This document shows positions 12,323 to 23,671 of a DNA stretch of 64,000 bases, one piece after another. The DNA is from Puccinia triticina (lineage: Eukaryota; Basidiomycota; Pucciniomycetes; Pucciniales; Pucciniaceae): the NCBI RefSeq assembly GCF_026914185.1, contig NC_070560.1, positions 8,361,501-8,425,500 of the forward strand. The letters are read 5' to 3'. The notes below the pieces were generated by a model. That model was not told the DNA's origin. It did not search any database and saw only the letters and a program-made list of their open reading frames with translations. The first letter of the stretch is position 1. Each line of letters opens with the position of its first letter. The position numbers and the translations under genes are program-made.

Positions 12323-14147
12323 CTAACTAATAAGTCTTCCCCTTATTGTACCCTTTGCCAGACCCGTTACCTCCACTTCCTCCTCCACCGCCGTTCCCAG
12401 CCCCTCCTCGATTACCGCCTCCGCCTCCGTATGCGTCTCCGTCGTCCCGATCGTCGTGGCTTGCGCCCCACCGACCGCCTTTGAAGCCCCCCTGTTTCGG
12501 TTGTTGGCCTTTGGACCCGCTAGGACCTTTTGGCGTCTTGGGACCTGGTCGTGCCAAGTGGGCCGCGCCTTTAGCCGCCGGTTGTTGGAGGTGAAGCGGG
12601 ATCTTGTTTGCGTGGTCCTCCTTCTTGACTGTTGGTTGGCCAGTGATCGGATCCCATCCGAACCTGCATCCTCCTCCTGCATACGGGTTATCTTTGAACT
12701 CGCCTCCCCGAACTGCACCACCTTCGCGTGTTGCGTCAAGACAACCTCTTTCCAATATATGGAGATGTTTGCGACGGATAAGGATCCGTCTGGCATAGTC
12801 ACCCGGTGTGTTAGGGCGTTGGTTCTAACCTGGATGTCGTATCGCAAGGCTTTCATAAAGCCTTCTCGCTTGATGATTCGGTCTGCGTTCCGTTTGTGAG
12901 TGATCAGCCAGATTGCCAGGTTCGCGTGGTTGGGTATTTTCGCCACCGCGTCGTAGAATCCCTGGTGGTTGATAGACCACTCCTGGTAGGTCTGGGTGTA
13001 CTTGCAAGGGTAGGGGTAGCCACTGTAGCAATCCTTGTCCCCGCTATCCGACTTGACCCTCTTCTCAGCTTGATGTGCCAGCGCCCGGTCTTGCCAGACT
13101 TCGTTGAATATGGTGAGGGGGAGCGGTGCTCTGAACGCAAGGAGGTTCCTTTCGAAGAAAGGTGTGAAGCCCAGGTCGTCGCTGGTGGGGATTGCGGCAT
13201 CGTTGAATATGACGGGAGCTCCCAGGTGGTATGATCCCACCGTCATCTTGTCAAAGTCCCGGGTCCGGGGGATATTTGTTTGAGTCGGGACAGGGACCTT
13301 GAAGCCTAGGATGGGCGGAAAGTCGGTCGCCATGAGGGGGGTTGGTGACGGGTGACGGAATGGCGTTGGGTGAGGTTGGCTAGCGTTGGGGGGTCGGCTG
13401 GCTTGGGAGTCCTTCGAAGTGCTGGTGTTGGTCTGGGCGGGAGTTGCGGTACACGTTCTGACCCATCTGTGGCCGTCCGGCCGAGGCCGGCGCAGATTTG
13501 ATAGAAGACTTCTGCCTGACTCGCCTTCCCTTCTTCATCCGCCGCCATCCCCTTTCGGAACGCCACTAGCATCGCTTCCCTGAGGTCCAGCGTCCCTTTC
13601 CTCGCGCCGACCGATCCTTCCTCCATCTCTCCAATTACTCCTACTGGATTATCTGCACAACGGTGTAAGCGCAGCAGACAATCTCAGCATCACAACCTCT
13701 CTCCTCTAACCTCGAAACCTGTGAAACGTCTATAAGCTTACCATTCCCGAGTTCGATCGTCTTCGCCCCTGCCTTTCCTCCTCTCTCTGCCACCTCCCAG
13801 ATTTCCTCCAGTCCATTTGTTCCCCCTTTCTCTCTTGTCTCGTCGCCGTCTCCAACCTCCCCCTCGTCTCCTTCCGGGGCCCGCGATGTTGACCTAGTCC
13901 AAATCTTTCTCATTGAGGCCTTCTGGATGGTTACTTTCTTTGTCTTCTTCGTCGTGGGAGCTTGTGTCTTCGACTGGTCCTGCTCGTCGAGTTCAACCTC
14001 CTCCTGCTGGCTCCGTTGGCTGGTGGACATCGCCTGAGTGGGTCCCGGCTCCGCTTCACCCTCTTGCCCCTGCAACTCGGTCTGATCCTTGTTGATCCCC
14101 GCGATCTGCTTCACGGTTGCGGTAGCTGCTGCTATCAAGTTGGACAT
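12323..14147 (-). pseudogene. Gag-like protein of element F, with an intron
   Basis: The start is placed at ATG 14145-14147 (MSNLIAAATATVKQ). A charged, Gln/Glu-rich first exon runs to 13742. A GTAAGC donor and GTGCAG acceptor define an 89-nt intron (13653-13741), after which the frame continues with 'NPVGVIGEMEEGS'. Frame changes follow near 13340 (in a C run) and near 12700. The C-terminus is Gly- and Lys-rich (12330-12600), as in nucleic-acid-binding Gag tails, and no CCHC knuckle is present. Identification as Gag rests on position upstream of the RT; the protein family itself was not recognised. Confidence 0.55.
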
Positions 14148-14565
14148 TTTTGTCAGTCTCTTCCGTTTTCCAATATAGCAAAGCAAAAATTTGGTCCTTG
14201 ATTGGCGAGTCCTTGGAGGCAACCTGCTATCGGCGGGAATCGGTGATGTCCTGGATCCGTGTTGGCTACTGCTGACCGGTACCGGTTGCTCTCCGATCAA
14301 CTAGGTTTTAGTGCTCGGTTGCTGCGACCTCTGTTGCGGAGCGCAGTGCTCCCTTGCGGGTGGGAGTCGTCCGCGTGCTCTCGCCGGTGCTCTTCTACTG
14401 CGCTGTCCGCGGGGTGCCGCCTCTCCCGTTGGTGCTCCTGGACTCGTCCCACCTCCCGCTGCGCTCCCGGTAAGCGCACAGGAAAAGCTACTTCTAATGA
14501 AACAAAAAAAGAGGTTAACGGAGGGGCCAGGGGCGCCTGGGGTGGTTTAGTGCCCTCCGCGGTTC
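14148..14565. other. GC-rich leader segment, no gene seen
   Basis: This GC-rich part of the F leader contains no convincing open frame. The overlapping frames on both strands are composition artefacts. Confidence 0.5.
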
Positions 14566-14569
14566 TTAC

Positions 14570-15455
14570 AGGGCCTGCGCACGAAATGCGCAGGGGTTTT
14601 TGTGTCCTGTGACTTCTGGGGCCCTTGGAAAGGGGGTAGTTGCGCGATTACTCGCACCCAGGGGATAGTTTGGGATAAAATCCCGATAGAAAAGGGAAAA
14701 AACGCAGACTTACTCTCAGCAAGGGTCTGCGGTAAAAAAGACTACCGATCCAAGTAAACCAAGGTCAAGGCAAGGTCCGGCTGGCGCACAGGTCAATTAG
14801 ACAAGGGCGAGACGGGCAAAGCTTCGAAGGGGTTATAAATGTATCTGAGGGGCCTTCCTTCGCCCAAAGGCCCTTGATTATATATTCGAGCTACAACCGG
14901 TAGGGTTGTAGCTCTTATTGCAAATACTTCCTTGGTTTCTCGGCCGGAGGAAGTAGTGCTTCTTACAAGGGTGACGGGAGTGAAGGGGGATTCTACTAGT
15001 CCCTTTGCTCCCGTTCACTTTATTTGTTATTCGATCCTTTTGCTATTCCTCGGCTCGAGGAATAGCGTGGTTTGTGTTCCATCATCGGCCGGGGGAGGAG
15101 GAGTAGTATAATTCTTTCTCTCCTCCCCAACCAAAGTCCTTCTATTTCTCATGGAGACTACTCTTGGTTTAGTAGTCTCCTGAGAGTGTCTGGCAACCCG
15201 TTCTCTAGGCTTGAGAACGGGTTTTGAATCTACTGTTCTTTCTCCTGCCACTTCTTCGGCCGGAGCGTACTATCCTTACTCATTCTTAAGGGATCTTTTT
15301 TATGTACGCGGCGCTCCGCGCCGCAGTTAGGTCTTTTCTTACAAGAAAGGAGTCTATTTTGTACGCGGCGCTCTGCGCCGCTATTATTACATACAATTTT
15401 TGTACTGTTACAATAGTTAGCCGGGCTCTAACTTATTATAGTAGCCCGGCTGACA
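14570..15455. other. Array of unrelated perfect hairpins in element F leader
   Basis: At least ten separate short inverted repeats with different stem sequences follow one another in under 900 bp. Examples are GAGCTACAACC/GGTTGTAGCTC (14889-14915), GCTATTCCTCG/CGAGGAATAGC (about 15048-15072), GGAGACTACT/AGTAGTCTCC (about 15151-15180), AACCCGTTCTC/GAGAACGGGTT (about 15198-15225), GCGGCGC/GCGCCGC twice (about 15307 and 15365) and AGCCGGGCT/AGCCCGGCT (about 15419-15451). Others are at about 14575-14598, 14710-14738 and 14925-14955. Stems are 7-11 bp and loops 3-15 nt. The block lies between the primer-site motif and gag, so a structured RNA leader (packaging, dimerisation or translation control) is possible but unproved. 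Confidence 0.8.
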
Positions 15456-15849
15456 CTCGTCTTCTGTCTCTTCTGGTCGAACTCTGTAAGTTCCGCTCGT
15501 CGTTCCTCCCGCTGGCACCGCTGGTCAATCGTTTAGGGTGCTCCGCTGATACAACTGTTGCCTCCTCGCCGCGATTTACTGATTAGGTGAAAACTGGCTC
15601 CGCACTGACGAAAAAGATGTCTGTCCTAGTTTTGGTCCTCCCGCTAATCCCAACCACAATTGTGTTTCAGCTGGTCTTGAAGAAGAGCCTTCTCCGTTTT
15701 CCGCAATTACTGTGTCTCCGCTGTCCGAGCCGCCTGATCCGATCTGAGCTTCTTTGTTGCCTGGAGTAAAGAATTCGCCTTCCAAAGGGTTCATTCAACG
15801 TTTCCTCGCAAGTCTAGTTCCCGAGTATCCGATAACGACACAAAGTTGG

Positions 15850-15868
15850 GTTCCCGGCCAGACCCCCA
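15850..15868 (-). promoter_or_regulatory. Element F primer-binding-site-like motif
   Basis: Minus-strand TGGGGGTCTGGCCGGGAAC, two bases after the terminal repeat end (..CTCACA). The 19 bases are identical to the element X site although the adjoining terminal repeats differ. Confidence 0.6.
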
Positions 15869-15870
15869 CT

Positions 15871-16722
15871 TGTGAGAATGAAAGCTGGTTAGTCTGTGGG
15901 GAATGTCCGCTAACCGCCTCCTTCAAGAATATTGATGTCCGGGCTGTGTGATTGTCGGTAACTCGGCTCCGCACTGCTAATTTCTGCTAGCCTTCAGCGC
16001 TCCCCTACCAAGCCTGATCTATAGCGTAATAATCCGCAAGTGAATAAAGCTCTGCACTTTGTAAGCACAAAATCCGCAAGTCACTCTCGAATAAGGATAA
16101 GAATGCAGATAATCTTCTCAATAATTCTCGTACATCCGTAATTGTAAGTACAACAATGAGTAATTCCTCCGTTTTCTCCCAAAGAGGAATAAGAGAGTCC
16201 CCCTCCCTGTCCTTCCCTCCGCGCACATCGCCGTTCCCACCCAATCCCGCACGTCTGACACTTTCCCGCACTAGACCGCCTACTCCGCCCGCTATCCCGC
16301 TTGTCACTTTCCCAGACTCCGCTCCTCTCCGACGCTTGCCCTCCCACTGTCCTCTGTCTAGCCCCCGTCAGTCGTTCTCTTGCCACCGCCTTCACCTCGG
16401 TTCCACCCGCTGATGGAACCGCTCGGGCTGTCATGGCTCACCCGCTGACGCGCCGCTGCTACCAGTCCACGTGTGTAGTCCCGCCGCAGTCCAGCCCTGT
16501 CTTTTTCCGCTCCGATCCGAATCCGCAATCCGCAATCCGCAATCCGTGCATTCTGGTCCGCGCGTGACTTTTCCGTAAGCTTTAATCTTAGCGTGATTTC
16601 CTGACCTCATCCTCAGTGCTTATGTCACCGGAATGCACCCTGCCTGAGCGGCTTTGTGCATTCCCCGCCTGCGCTATCCCCGCGTGGACATTCTACCGCG
16701 CTCGCCTATATAAATCACCACA
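15871..16722 (-). repeat. Element F 5' terminal repeat (putative LTR)
   Basis: On the minus strand the block starts TGTGGTGATTTATATAGG and ends TTCATTCTCACA, 852 bp. It interrupts the RNase H frame of Gypsy G right after 'LPKQ', which fixes the outer boundary. The TTTATATA close to its start could be a TATA box. Only one copy is in the window because the downstream end of F was displaced by element X. Confidence 0.7.
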
Positions 16723-18540
16723 CCGTTGTTTGGGAAGATGGATCAAGGAGTGGTGGTTGGACATAACATTCACCTTCATCCCCAAGAGCAACATCTTCCA
16801 TTTCTGCAGCGCGTGGATGATGGCGAGCAGTTCCTGTTCGTGGACTGGGTAATTCCGTTTGGCCGCCATCATTTGGTGGGATTCATACGCTATGGGAGAG
16901 GCGCCTTTCCAGTCCTCACCCTGGAAAAGTGCAGCGCCTAGGCCTGAGCCGCTGGCGTCCGTGAAGAGCCAAAGGCAGTCCTGCGATTCATAGTCGACGT
17001 TCTTCAAGCAAGGGAGGGAGGTCATGATCTTCTTGATGTTGTTGAGGGCCTTCTCCTCGAGTTCCCCCCATTTAAAGTCTTTCGGGTTCAGTTTGGTGCT
17101 GGTGAGGGGGATCAGGGTACCAACATATTTTTGAAGTCCCCAGACAGATTTCTTCATCCACTGGACTGTCCCCAGAAATCGCTTCACGCCCTTCGGAGAT
17201 TTTGGAGAGGGCCAGTTCTGTACTGACTCAATCTTCTCTTCATCTGCTTGGATACCGTCGGCTGAGATCCAATGCCCAAGGAATTTCACCTTGTCGCGAA
17301 ACAAGAATGTCTTCTTGGGAGAACAGTATAGATGGGCGGCTCTAATTTGATCCAACACCGCACGAACATGTGTTGCGTGTTCTTCCGGGGATTGTGAGTA
17401 GACCACGATGTTGTCTAAGAGTACGACACAGAACTTGTTGATGAGGTCTCCGAGCACCTCTTCCAATCGTGCTTGGTGTGTAGCCGGCGCGTTAGTCAGT
17501 CCCATAGGCATGACACACCATTCCATCAGTCCCCATGGGGTTTTCACAGCTGTAAGCGGTATGTCCGCTTCTCGCATCCTGGTCTGAAAAAATGCATTTG
17601 TTTGGTCAATGATGGAAAAGATTTTCCCGGTCGCCACTATCCGAACAAGTTCATCTACATTTGGCAGTGGTGCCCGGTCCTTCACTGTCAGGCTATTCAG
17701 TCGGCGGTAATCATAAACCCACCGGGGTAAGGCTTCCGGATCCTTTTTCGGGATTATCAGGCTAGGGGAAGCGTATTGGCTTGTCGATCTCCGAATCCTG
17801 CCCGCCTCAAGGTGTTGGTCCAGTAGTTTTTGCCACACCGCCAGGTATTTGTGCAGATACGGGTACTGCTTTTCATTTATCATCACATTTGGGTCCGTCA
17901 AAATTATTCGATGCCGGACTCGCAAGCTCTCGTTCTGAAGCTTCAAGGGAAAGGATCCATCCGTGAAAAGGCCTGTTTCCTCGGCTTCTTCAGAAACAGC
18001 TGGGATGTCTTGAGGGAAGAGATCGGCAAAATCTTTCAGGATACTTTCTTCCGGTGATGAGTCTAGAGAATTCGATGGGGCTGTTGCTGCCAAGGCGGCC
18101 TCCTGCTGATTAACTCTAAAGTCAAAAATTTGTATGTCCGTCCGTAGGCATTGAAGCGCTTGTTGCCTACCGAATACGGCTAGGTCGAATCAATTGATGA
18201 ACGGCATTCCAAGTATTAAATCGTACACGCCATCAATTTTGCCCACCTTCAAAGGGACGTCCTCAAATGAGATCCCCGAGGTAACATCATCAAGAGTGGC
18301 CAGTACAAAATGTTGGATGACTACTTGCTCCGGCAAATTTCCGTGCAGGGCCATTCAAATACCGATTGGTTTTGTCAGTTCTTGTCGTTCAAGTTTCGCA
18401 AGTGGAATCAGCCCAGGCTTTATTAGGTCCAATTCTGAGCCTGTATCAATCATGTCTTGCACAAGTATTCCATTAAGTCGTAGTCAAATAATGATTTGGG
18501 CCGGCGAAGCCGGTGAAAAAAGGGGGGCCATCGTCGGAGA
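16723..18540 (-). pseudogene. Gypsy G protease-RT-RNase H, truncated and mutated
   Basis: The minus-strand frame begins with a retropepsin (DTGSE active site near 18440, 'LILGMPFIN' near 18200) that contains two TGA stops (18355-18357 and 18190-18192). RT follows ('PSLIIPKKD', 'FSIIDQTNAFFQTRM', 'MPMGLTNAPATHQ', 'FLGHWISADGI') and then RNase H ('LFTDASGSGLGAALFQ', 'VHEQELLAIIHAL'). The RT box reads LLDN (second Asp to Asn, codon 17410-17412) and the RNase H 'SDH' reads SNH (16756-16758). The gene stops where terminal repeat F is inserted, so the RNase H end and integrase are missing here. Confidence 0.93.
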
Positions 18541-18570
18541 CAAGGGTCGATGGGTTTGAGAAAAAAAAAG

Positions 18571-18880
18571 TGTAAGGACCTCTGTTAGGTCCTTCACTAC
18601 AGTCCAGTGAAGTATGATCCGGGAGGATTGAGTGAGGGTTTTGGGGCTAGACAAGACCTTGTGTCTTGGAGAGAATTTCTAGAACCCAGCAGTATAAATT
18701 GCACAAATCTAGCTCAGTAGAGGTGAATCAGCTATTCTCTCTATTTACAAGGATGAATAAGGGAAAGAAGAGATGAGAGAGGAAAATGAGAAAGAAAGGG
18801 AAATGGGAAAACATACCTAGCTCAGTAGAGGTGAATCAGCTATTCTCTACTGAGCTAGGAAGGCGCGGAGGTGTCGAGTC
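18571..18880. repeat. Gypsy G-family LTR, copy 1 (truncated)
   Basis: The block starts TGTAAGGACC beside an A-rich tract (18559-18570) and shares its layout with copies 2 and 3: a terminal hairpin (AAGGACCT/AGGTCCTT), a TTTCTAGAA word, and a repeat of TAGCTCAGTAGAGGTGAATC whose second copy forms a long hairpin (18818-18857). Similarity fades near 18880. Because the ends are TGTAA/TTACA, the strand cannot be decided from the ends alone; the adjacent pol suggests the minus strand. Confidence 0.75.
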
Positions 18881-20474
18881 TAAATGGTCGCGGTGGTGGT
18901 TGCTGATGTAATCGTCCGGGACTGTTGTGTGAACCTCGCGTCACTGCAGTTGGCGCGGGCGTCACAGGAAGTGGATCTAATTGCGTTGAGCAGACAGCCA
19001 AGCGGTGGTGCGATCCAGGCAAGGCGAGGACCGGCGTGCTGGCCAGCGCCGGCCGCGGCCTGAACTTTCCTGTCAAGCTTCTTGGGAAGGATGGTGGGCT
19101 GGAGCCCGGTGGTGGGGTCAACATTGATCCAGGGGAGCAGAGAGGGTAAGGACAGCATGATTGGGCAGGGAAAGAGTGGGAGGATGGTCTCGACGAAATG
19201 CTGGAGCTGGGCGAGGCTGATGATGGGCGTGCTGGATGACAGGGTGGCGCAGGCGCTGAGCAGGGGCGAGCACTGCTGCTGCTTCTTTTCGGCGGCGAAG
19301 TGCTAGGCGACTGACAAGCCTGGTTGAACGGGATTGAATGGGTGGAGGAGTCTGGGCTGGCAGAGGTTTGCTCCGCCGTCGTAGGAGGGCGGCGGGAAGA
19401 GCGGCTTGGTGGTGCAGGGCGGGGGGAAGGAGCATATGGAAGAGCTGGCGATGTCGCCGGTGTGGTGGAGCGGCTTGACGGGCGAGAACGAGGAGAGCGT
19501 GAGCGAGATTGGGTGGTAGGTGGTCCTGTAGATTGGGAGGGGATGGCTGGCAGTCTGAGCTGGAGGGGCAGGAGTGGCTCGGCGGTACGCCCATGTTGGT
19601 GAGAAGTGTTGAGCAGATCAAGGGAACGTTGTTTGCCGGCACTGTTAGTGGGGGTGTTCCTGGCACAGAGTGCACTTGGTGTCGGCCAGGAGAGTTTAGA
19701 AGAGGCGCTGGATCCGCCGTCGGATGTAGCTGGGGCAGATGGGCAGCGGTTCGAGGGCAGGACTGCTGGTTGGGTGTGGGTGGAGCTTGAGGAAGAGCTG
19801 CTGGGTGTCATGACTGGTTGCCGCGGTCGGCTGGACAAAAGCCTGCAGGTCGCCGAGATATGGACCGTATAGCAAGCCGAGGACCTCAGAAAGCGCGCTG
19901 TTGATTCAGAGACCAAGGGTTCAAGGCCCCGTTCAATCGAGTAGCGGAACGCTCCAACCAGAGGAGCGGAAGGGACCAAGGACAACGAGGCTGGTGTTGT
20001 TCTAGCCAAAAGGAGGCGCACACCCTCCTCTAGGTTCCTGATGCGTGCCTCGTATTTGTCAGAGGCGAGGGATTTGTCGCGGGGACCGGCATGGATGGTC
20101 ATGACAAGACAGACAGGGAGGGGCGGCTGGGTCGGCAGGCTGAATGGAGATCTGAAGATGACTGGCGCGACCGTAGCTACTGCAGCAAGTGCCTCCAACG
20201 GCGACGAGCGAGCGAGGCGCGGGGAGCTTAAAAAACCACTTGTTGAGGATGAGCTGGTCAGTCTGACTGGGGCTTCAAGTGCGGTAGATTGGCACGGGAA
20301 CGGTAGGGTCAGAGCTGTGTTGGAGACGTCGGCAGCGGGAGGGGAAGCGTTGGCAGGTTAATGGAGCTGGGTGGTTTGGGAGGTGTGAATTTGGTTCGGG
20401 TCCGGCAGGGCTGCGAATGACCTGGATAGACCAATTACGAGGTTCACAAGGAGGTTGGTTCGAGAAAAAAAAAG
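18881..20474 (-). other. Probable Gypsy G gag region; coding not recognised
   Basis: Between two LTR copies the minus strand holds a 447-codon frame (18855-20198) starting with a charged segment 'YEARIRNLEEGVRLLLA' and continuing as Ser/Pro/Arg-rich low-complexity sequence. Overlapping frames are equally open, so only the first 100 or so residues may be real. No zinc knuckle or capsid domain was recognised. The position next to LTR copy 2 on the same strand suggests Gag of a related Gypsy. Confidence 0.35.
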
Positions 20475-20765
20475 TGTAAGCGCTCCAAAGGGGGGTGCTT
20501 CACTGGTCGGAACTGGCACTGGGAACGAGGAAGGCTGAGCCTTGGGAGATTTCTAGAACCAACAGTTGTGTGGATTGCAGAAAACCTAGCTAGCTCAGGA
20601 GAGATGGAAGGAACATCTCCCTGTCAGGACTACATACAAGGTTCTGGGAAGAAGGAGAAAGGAAGAGGAACTGGACAGACTCACTTAGCTCAGGAGAGAT
20701 GGAAGGAACATCTCTGCTGAGCTAGGAGGGGCGGGGGAATGGCTGGACTAAGTACCGGTCAGTTT
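20475..20765. repeat. Gypsy G-family LTR, copy 2, left part
   Basis: The block starts TGTAAGCGCTCC next to the same A-rich tract as copy 1 and is split by Copia-2 at 20765/20766; the remaining 46 bp are at 33847-33892. It has the covarying terminal hairpin, the TTTCTAGAA word and the repeated TAGCTCAGGAGAGATGG element with its hairpin at 20686-20724. Confidence 0.9.
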
Positions 20766-20897
20766 TGTTGTAACCTAACCACTTAGGTTACAGTTAGTGA
20801 CACTCGCCTACCCGGAGACCATAGTTATGCCTTCGGAGAATAAGCTGCAGAGCTTATTCTCCGCTCCACTACGTTATTCATCACTTTTGTCACATCA
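20766..20897 (+). repeat. Copia-2 5' LTR made of two perfect hairpins
   Basis: 132 bp, from TGTTGTAACC to CACATCA. It contains TGTAACCTAA/TTAGGTTACA (20769-20792) and GGAGAATAAGCT/AGCTTATTCTCC (20835-20862), both perfect. This is a very short LTR for a Copia element. Confidence 0.96.
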
Positions 20898-20910
20898 GGT
20901 TATGAGCCTG
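20898..20910 (+). promoter_or_regulatory. Copia-2 primer-binding site (initiator-tRNA-Met anticodon arm)
   Basis: GGTTATGAGCCTG follows the LTR directly and is complementary to CAGGCTCATAACC, the anticodon arm of an initiator-type tRNA-Met. The site is equivalent to that of Copia-1 although the two LTRs are unrelated in sequence and length. Confidence 0.82.
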
Positions 20911-23671
20911 TAAATCTCGCTCAGATACTAAAAACAATAAACAACTTTTCTCTCTACATTCAATGTCTCCAGGTAGCTCAGCTTAGAGCGTAATTGACCT
21001 CCATTTTTTTCTTTTTGTCTCGGTTTCTCGTCTATTTTTCTAAGGGTATCTCAGCCTAGAGTGTAATCGTCCCGGATTTTTCCCAACATTTTCACCATTC
21101 CTTCCATTGATCGCCTCGGTTCTTTCTGGATTGGCAGGCGCTTGGGTCTTATTTGCTTGGTCGACTGAGTTCTTCTCCGTTTTCCCCACTACCCTCTCTG
21201 ATTACGGAAACACAAGCACATAGTGATAAAGCTATACAGTTTGCCAAACTGTGAACATCTGTCCCCTGGCATGGTGCAGAACGCTTAGACACTATCTTGT
21301 TGCGACCTGACATCTACTCCTCTCTTCGATTTCCGGAGAACTCAGTTGATCAGGTAAGTAAGCTTGAGTTTGCTTGTCGGTTACAGTTAGACTCCGGATC
21401 CCTCGACGGCTCATTTTATGTCCATTCCACCCAGGAGAAACAAACCTCACATTGGACGCCCATCCTCCGCCTCCGCCATCCTAGGCCGCTCCATTGAAGA
21501 AATCACCGAACAAGATCTCTACAAAGCAATCAAGACTGCGGCCCGGACAAACGGAATCATCAACCGTCAACACTCTTTGGACGACACCACCACCATCGAT
21601 CAACGGATTCCAGGAGCCTGGCAGCAAGCACGCCCGGCAACCCCAGGAAACCGATACTACCCAGCACTCCCACCAATCCCGCTGGCAGTAGCATTGACCG
21701 GCGAACCAGTATTCCCTGAACGACTCTTTGCACCTCTTCCCCGTCAAAGCACTCGCCCTCCCCTTTTCCCACTTGTCCCACCTCCTCCCCCCCCTCCATC
21801 CTCGGCTAGAGAATCAGCTGTCCCACCGGCAAGCGGCTCATCCTCACCAATTTTTATTCCTCCATCTCCCCCATCCCCAAACCATCCCGACCCCTCTCTG
21901 ATCAGAATGAGCTCCCGCAACAACCCACCACACCTCTCGGCTGCTCAACGGGCCGCCGATCTTGCTGAAGCCAAAGCCCAGCTTGAGGAATCAAAAATCA
22001 TCGGTCAAGCGATACACACGGCCACCTCAAACATCGGCGCTGAGCGGATTCTGGCGCCAGATGGTTCGAATTTCGAAGTTTGGGATTGCGAGCTCGCCAA
22101 GAAGGGCAGTATTCACCTCAACAACAAGAAATTTTTCAGCACGAGGAACACCAACTCCGTGCTAGAAAAGATTGGCAGGGCCATTCTCTTAGCAATGATC
22201 CACCCCTCCCGCTCGTTGGAAGTACAAGACGCGGTCTCCTGCAAGGGCATGTACAATCTTCTTTTCAAGAAATTCAAGACAATCAGCCGAGCCGCTCAGA
22301 TGGACGTCTTCTATTGTTTCCTTGACTTCAAAACCTTGTTGAAACCGACTTTGACTGGGGTGGCCTCTCAACTTAAGGATCTTGCAACCGAGTGGAAGAA
22401 CCTTGGTGTGGCTCTCACCATCAACACTTTCATGAGTTTTATCCTCCAGGCCGGTGTTGGGCGCGACACGCCCGTTGGTCTAGATTTTGAGCGAAGGATC
22501 AAATTAGAAATGCAGCAATCTCCGGACGACCAGATCCCGCCTTTTGAGAAGTTTGTCCAACTTCTGTCGGCCTGTACACTTCAAGATGGTCACACTCGCC
22601 CCTCGCATGGCACAACTTCATCATTGTCAATGTCTCCAGCAATCCATCAGTCCACCAGCAACCTTCCACCTTTCAATCAGGCAGCTTTTCTGGCGGACAT
22701 ACCCGAGAGCGACTGGCCGGCGGCGCTGGAATTCTATCAGGTGACGGCGAATTGCTGCTGGGGTTGCGGGGATGCAGCGCACTACGTGTGGGACTGTCCT
22801 AGCCGGTCTTGTTGGACTCCAGTGAACCGACACCAAAGGGGTTCAGGTACGCTATCATACCAACCCGTCCAGATGCCACGACAGCCAGTCCAGCAAGCAC
22901 CGTTCATGCCGATGATAGGTGCAGTGTACCCGCCACCAAATTTCCCCTATGGTCAGCCTCAATTTCCCTTGACACCCGGCCCAATGCCCCGACAACAATT
23001 CAACCCAACCCAGTACTTCCAACAGTATCAGATGCCCTACCCCCCACATCAACAATTCGCTCCTGCCCCCCAACACCAACAACCCTTGCGACAAGCCGAC
23101 ACCTACCGACCGAGTCCTTCCCACAGCCAACGCCAAAGCCCCAACCAAGCCAGACCTCGACCAGAAAGCCATCGTGGGGGTGGGGCATCAGCAAAGGAGG
23201 CCGACATCCCAGGTCTTCCTGATGGAATTGAGGATGCCGATTTTGGGGCCATGACGGCAGAATTGGACGTAAGTACTCCTGCCATCGTTGACTCAGGGGC
23301 AACCCACCACCTGACCGGTGAAATCGGTCTGCTTCACAACTTTTGTTTGCTCAAATCCCCCATCGCTCTGAACGTAGCAACTTCAGGAGCTGGAGCCTTT
23401 ATATCAGGCGCAGGCGAGTTACGCTTTTGAGGGCCCGGAGGCGCAACCGTAACCATATATGGGGTGTTGTTTTGTGAGCAAGCCAGTTCAACTTTGATCT
23501 CTCTTGCGGCCCTCTGAAAGGCTAACTGGTCATTGAGTTATGACACGCCCAGGGACTGTTTTGAAATCTTTGACCACAAGGGCTTGAAAGTTTTCAGCTG
23601 CGGTTTTGAACGTGTGAAGAACCGCTGGTGTCGTCCCTATCCGATCATCAAACGACCGGACGAGTCTCAAC

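Noticed and set aside
9752..16722. Treating 9752-10393 and 15871-16722 as the LTR pair of one element
   Set aside because: The two sequences differ throughout and in their ends (TGAAAG..CCTGACA versus TGTGGTG..CTCACA); they share only the adjoining primer-like word.
16723..18540. Classical RIP as the source of the mutations
   Set aside because: The diagnosable changes are in CpG context, not mainly CpA, and the copies keep long open frames; RIP normally causes far denser damage.
18855..20198. 447-codon minus-strand frame as a definite protein
   Set aside because: Mostly Ser/Pro/Arg low complexity in a GC-rich stretch where overlapping frames on both strands are equally open; kept only as a possible gag region.
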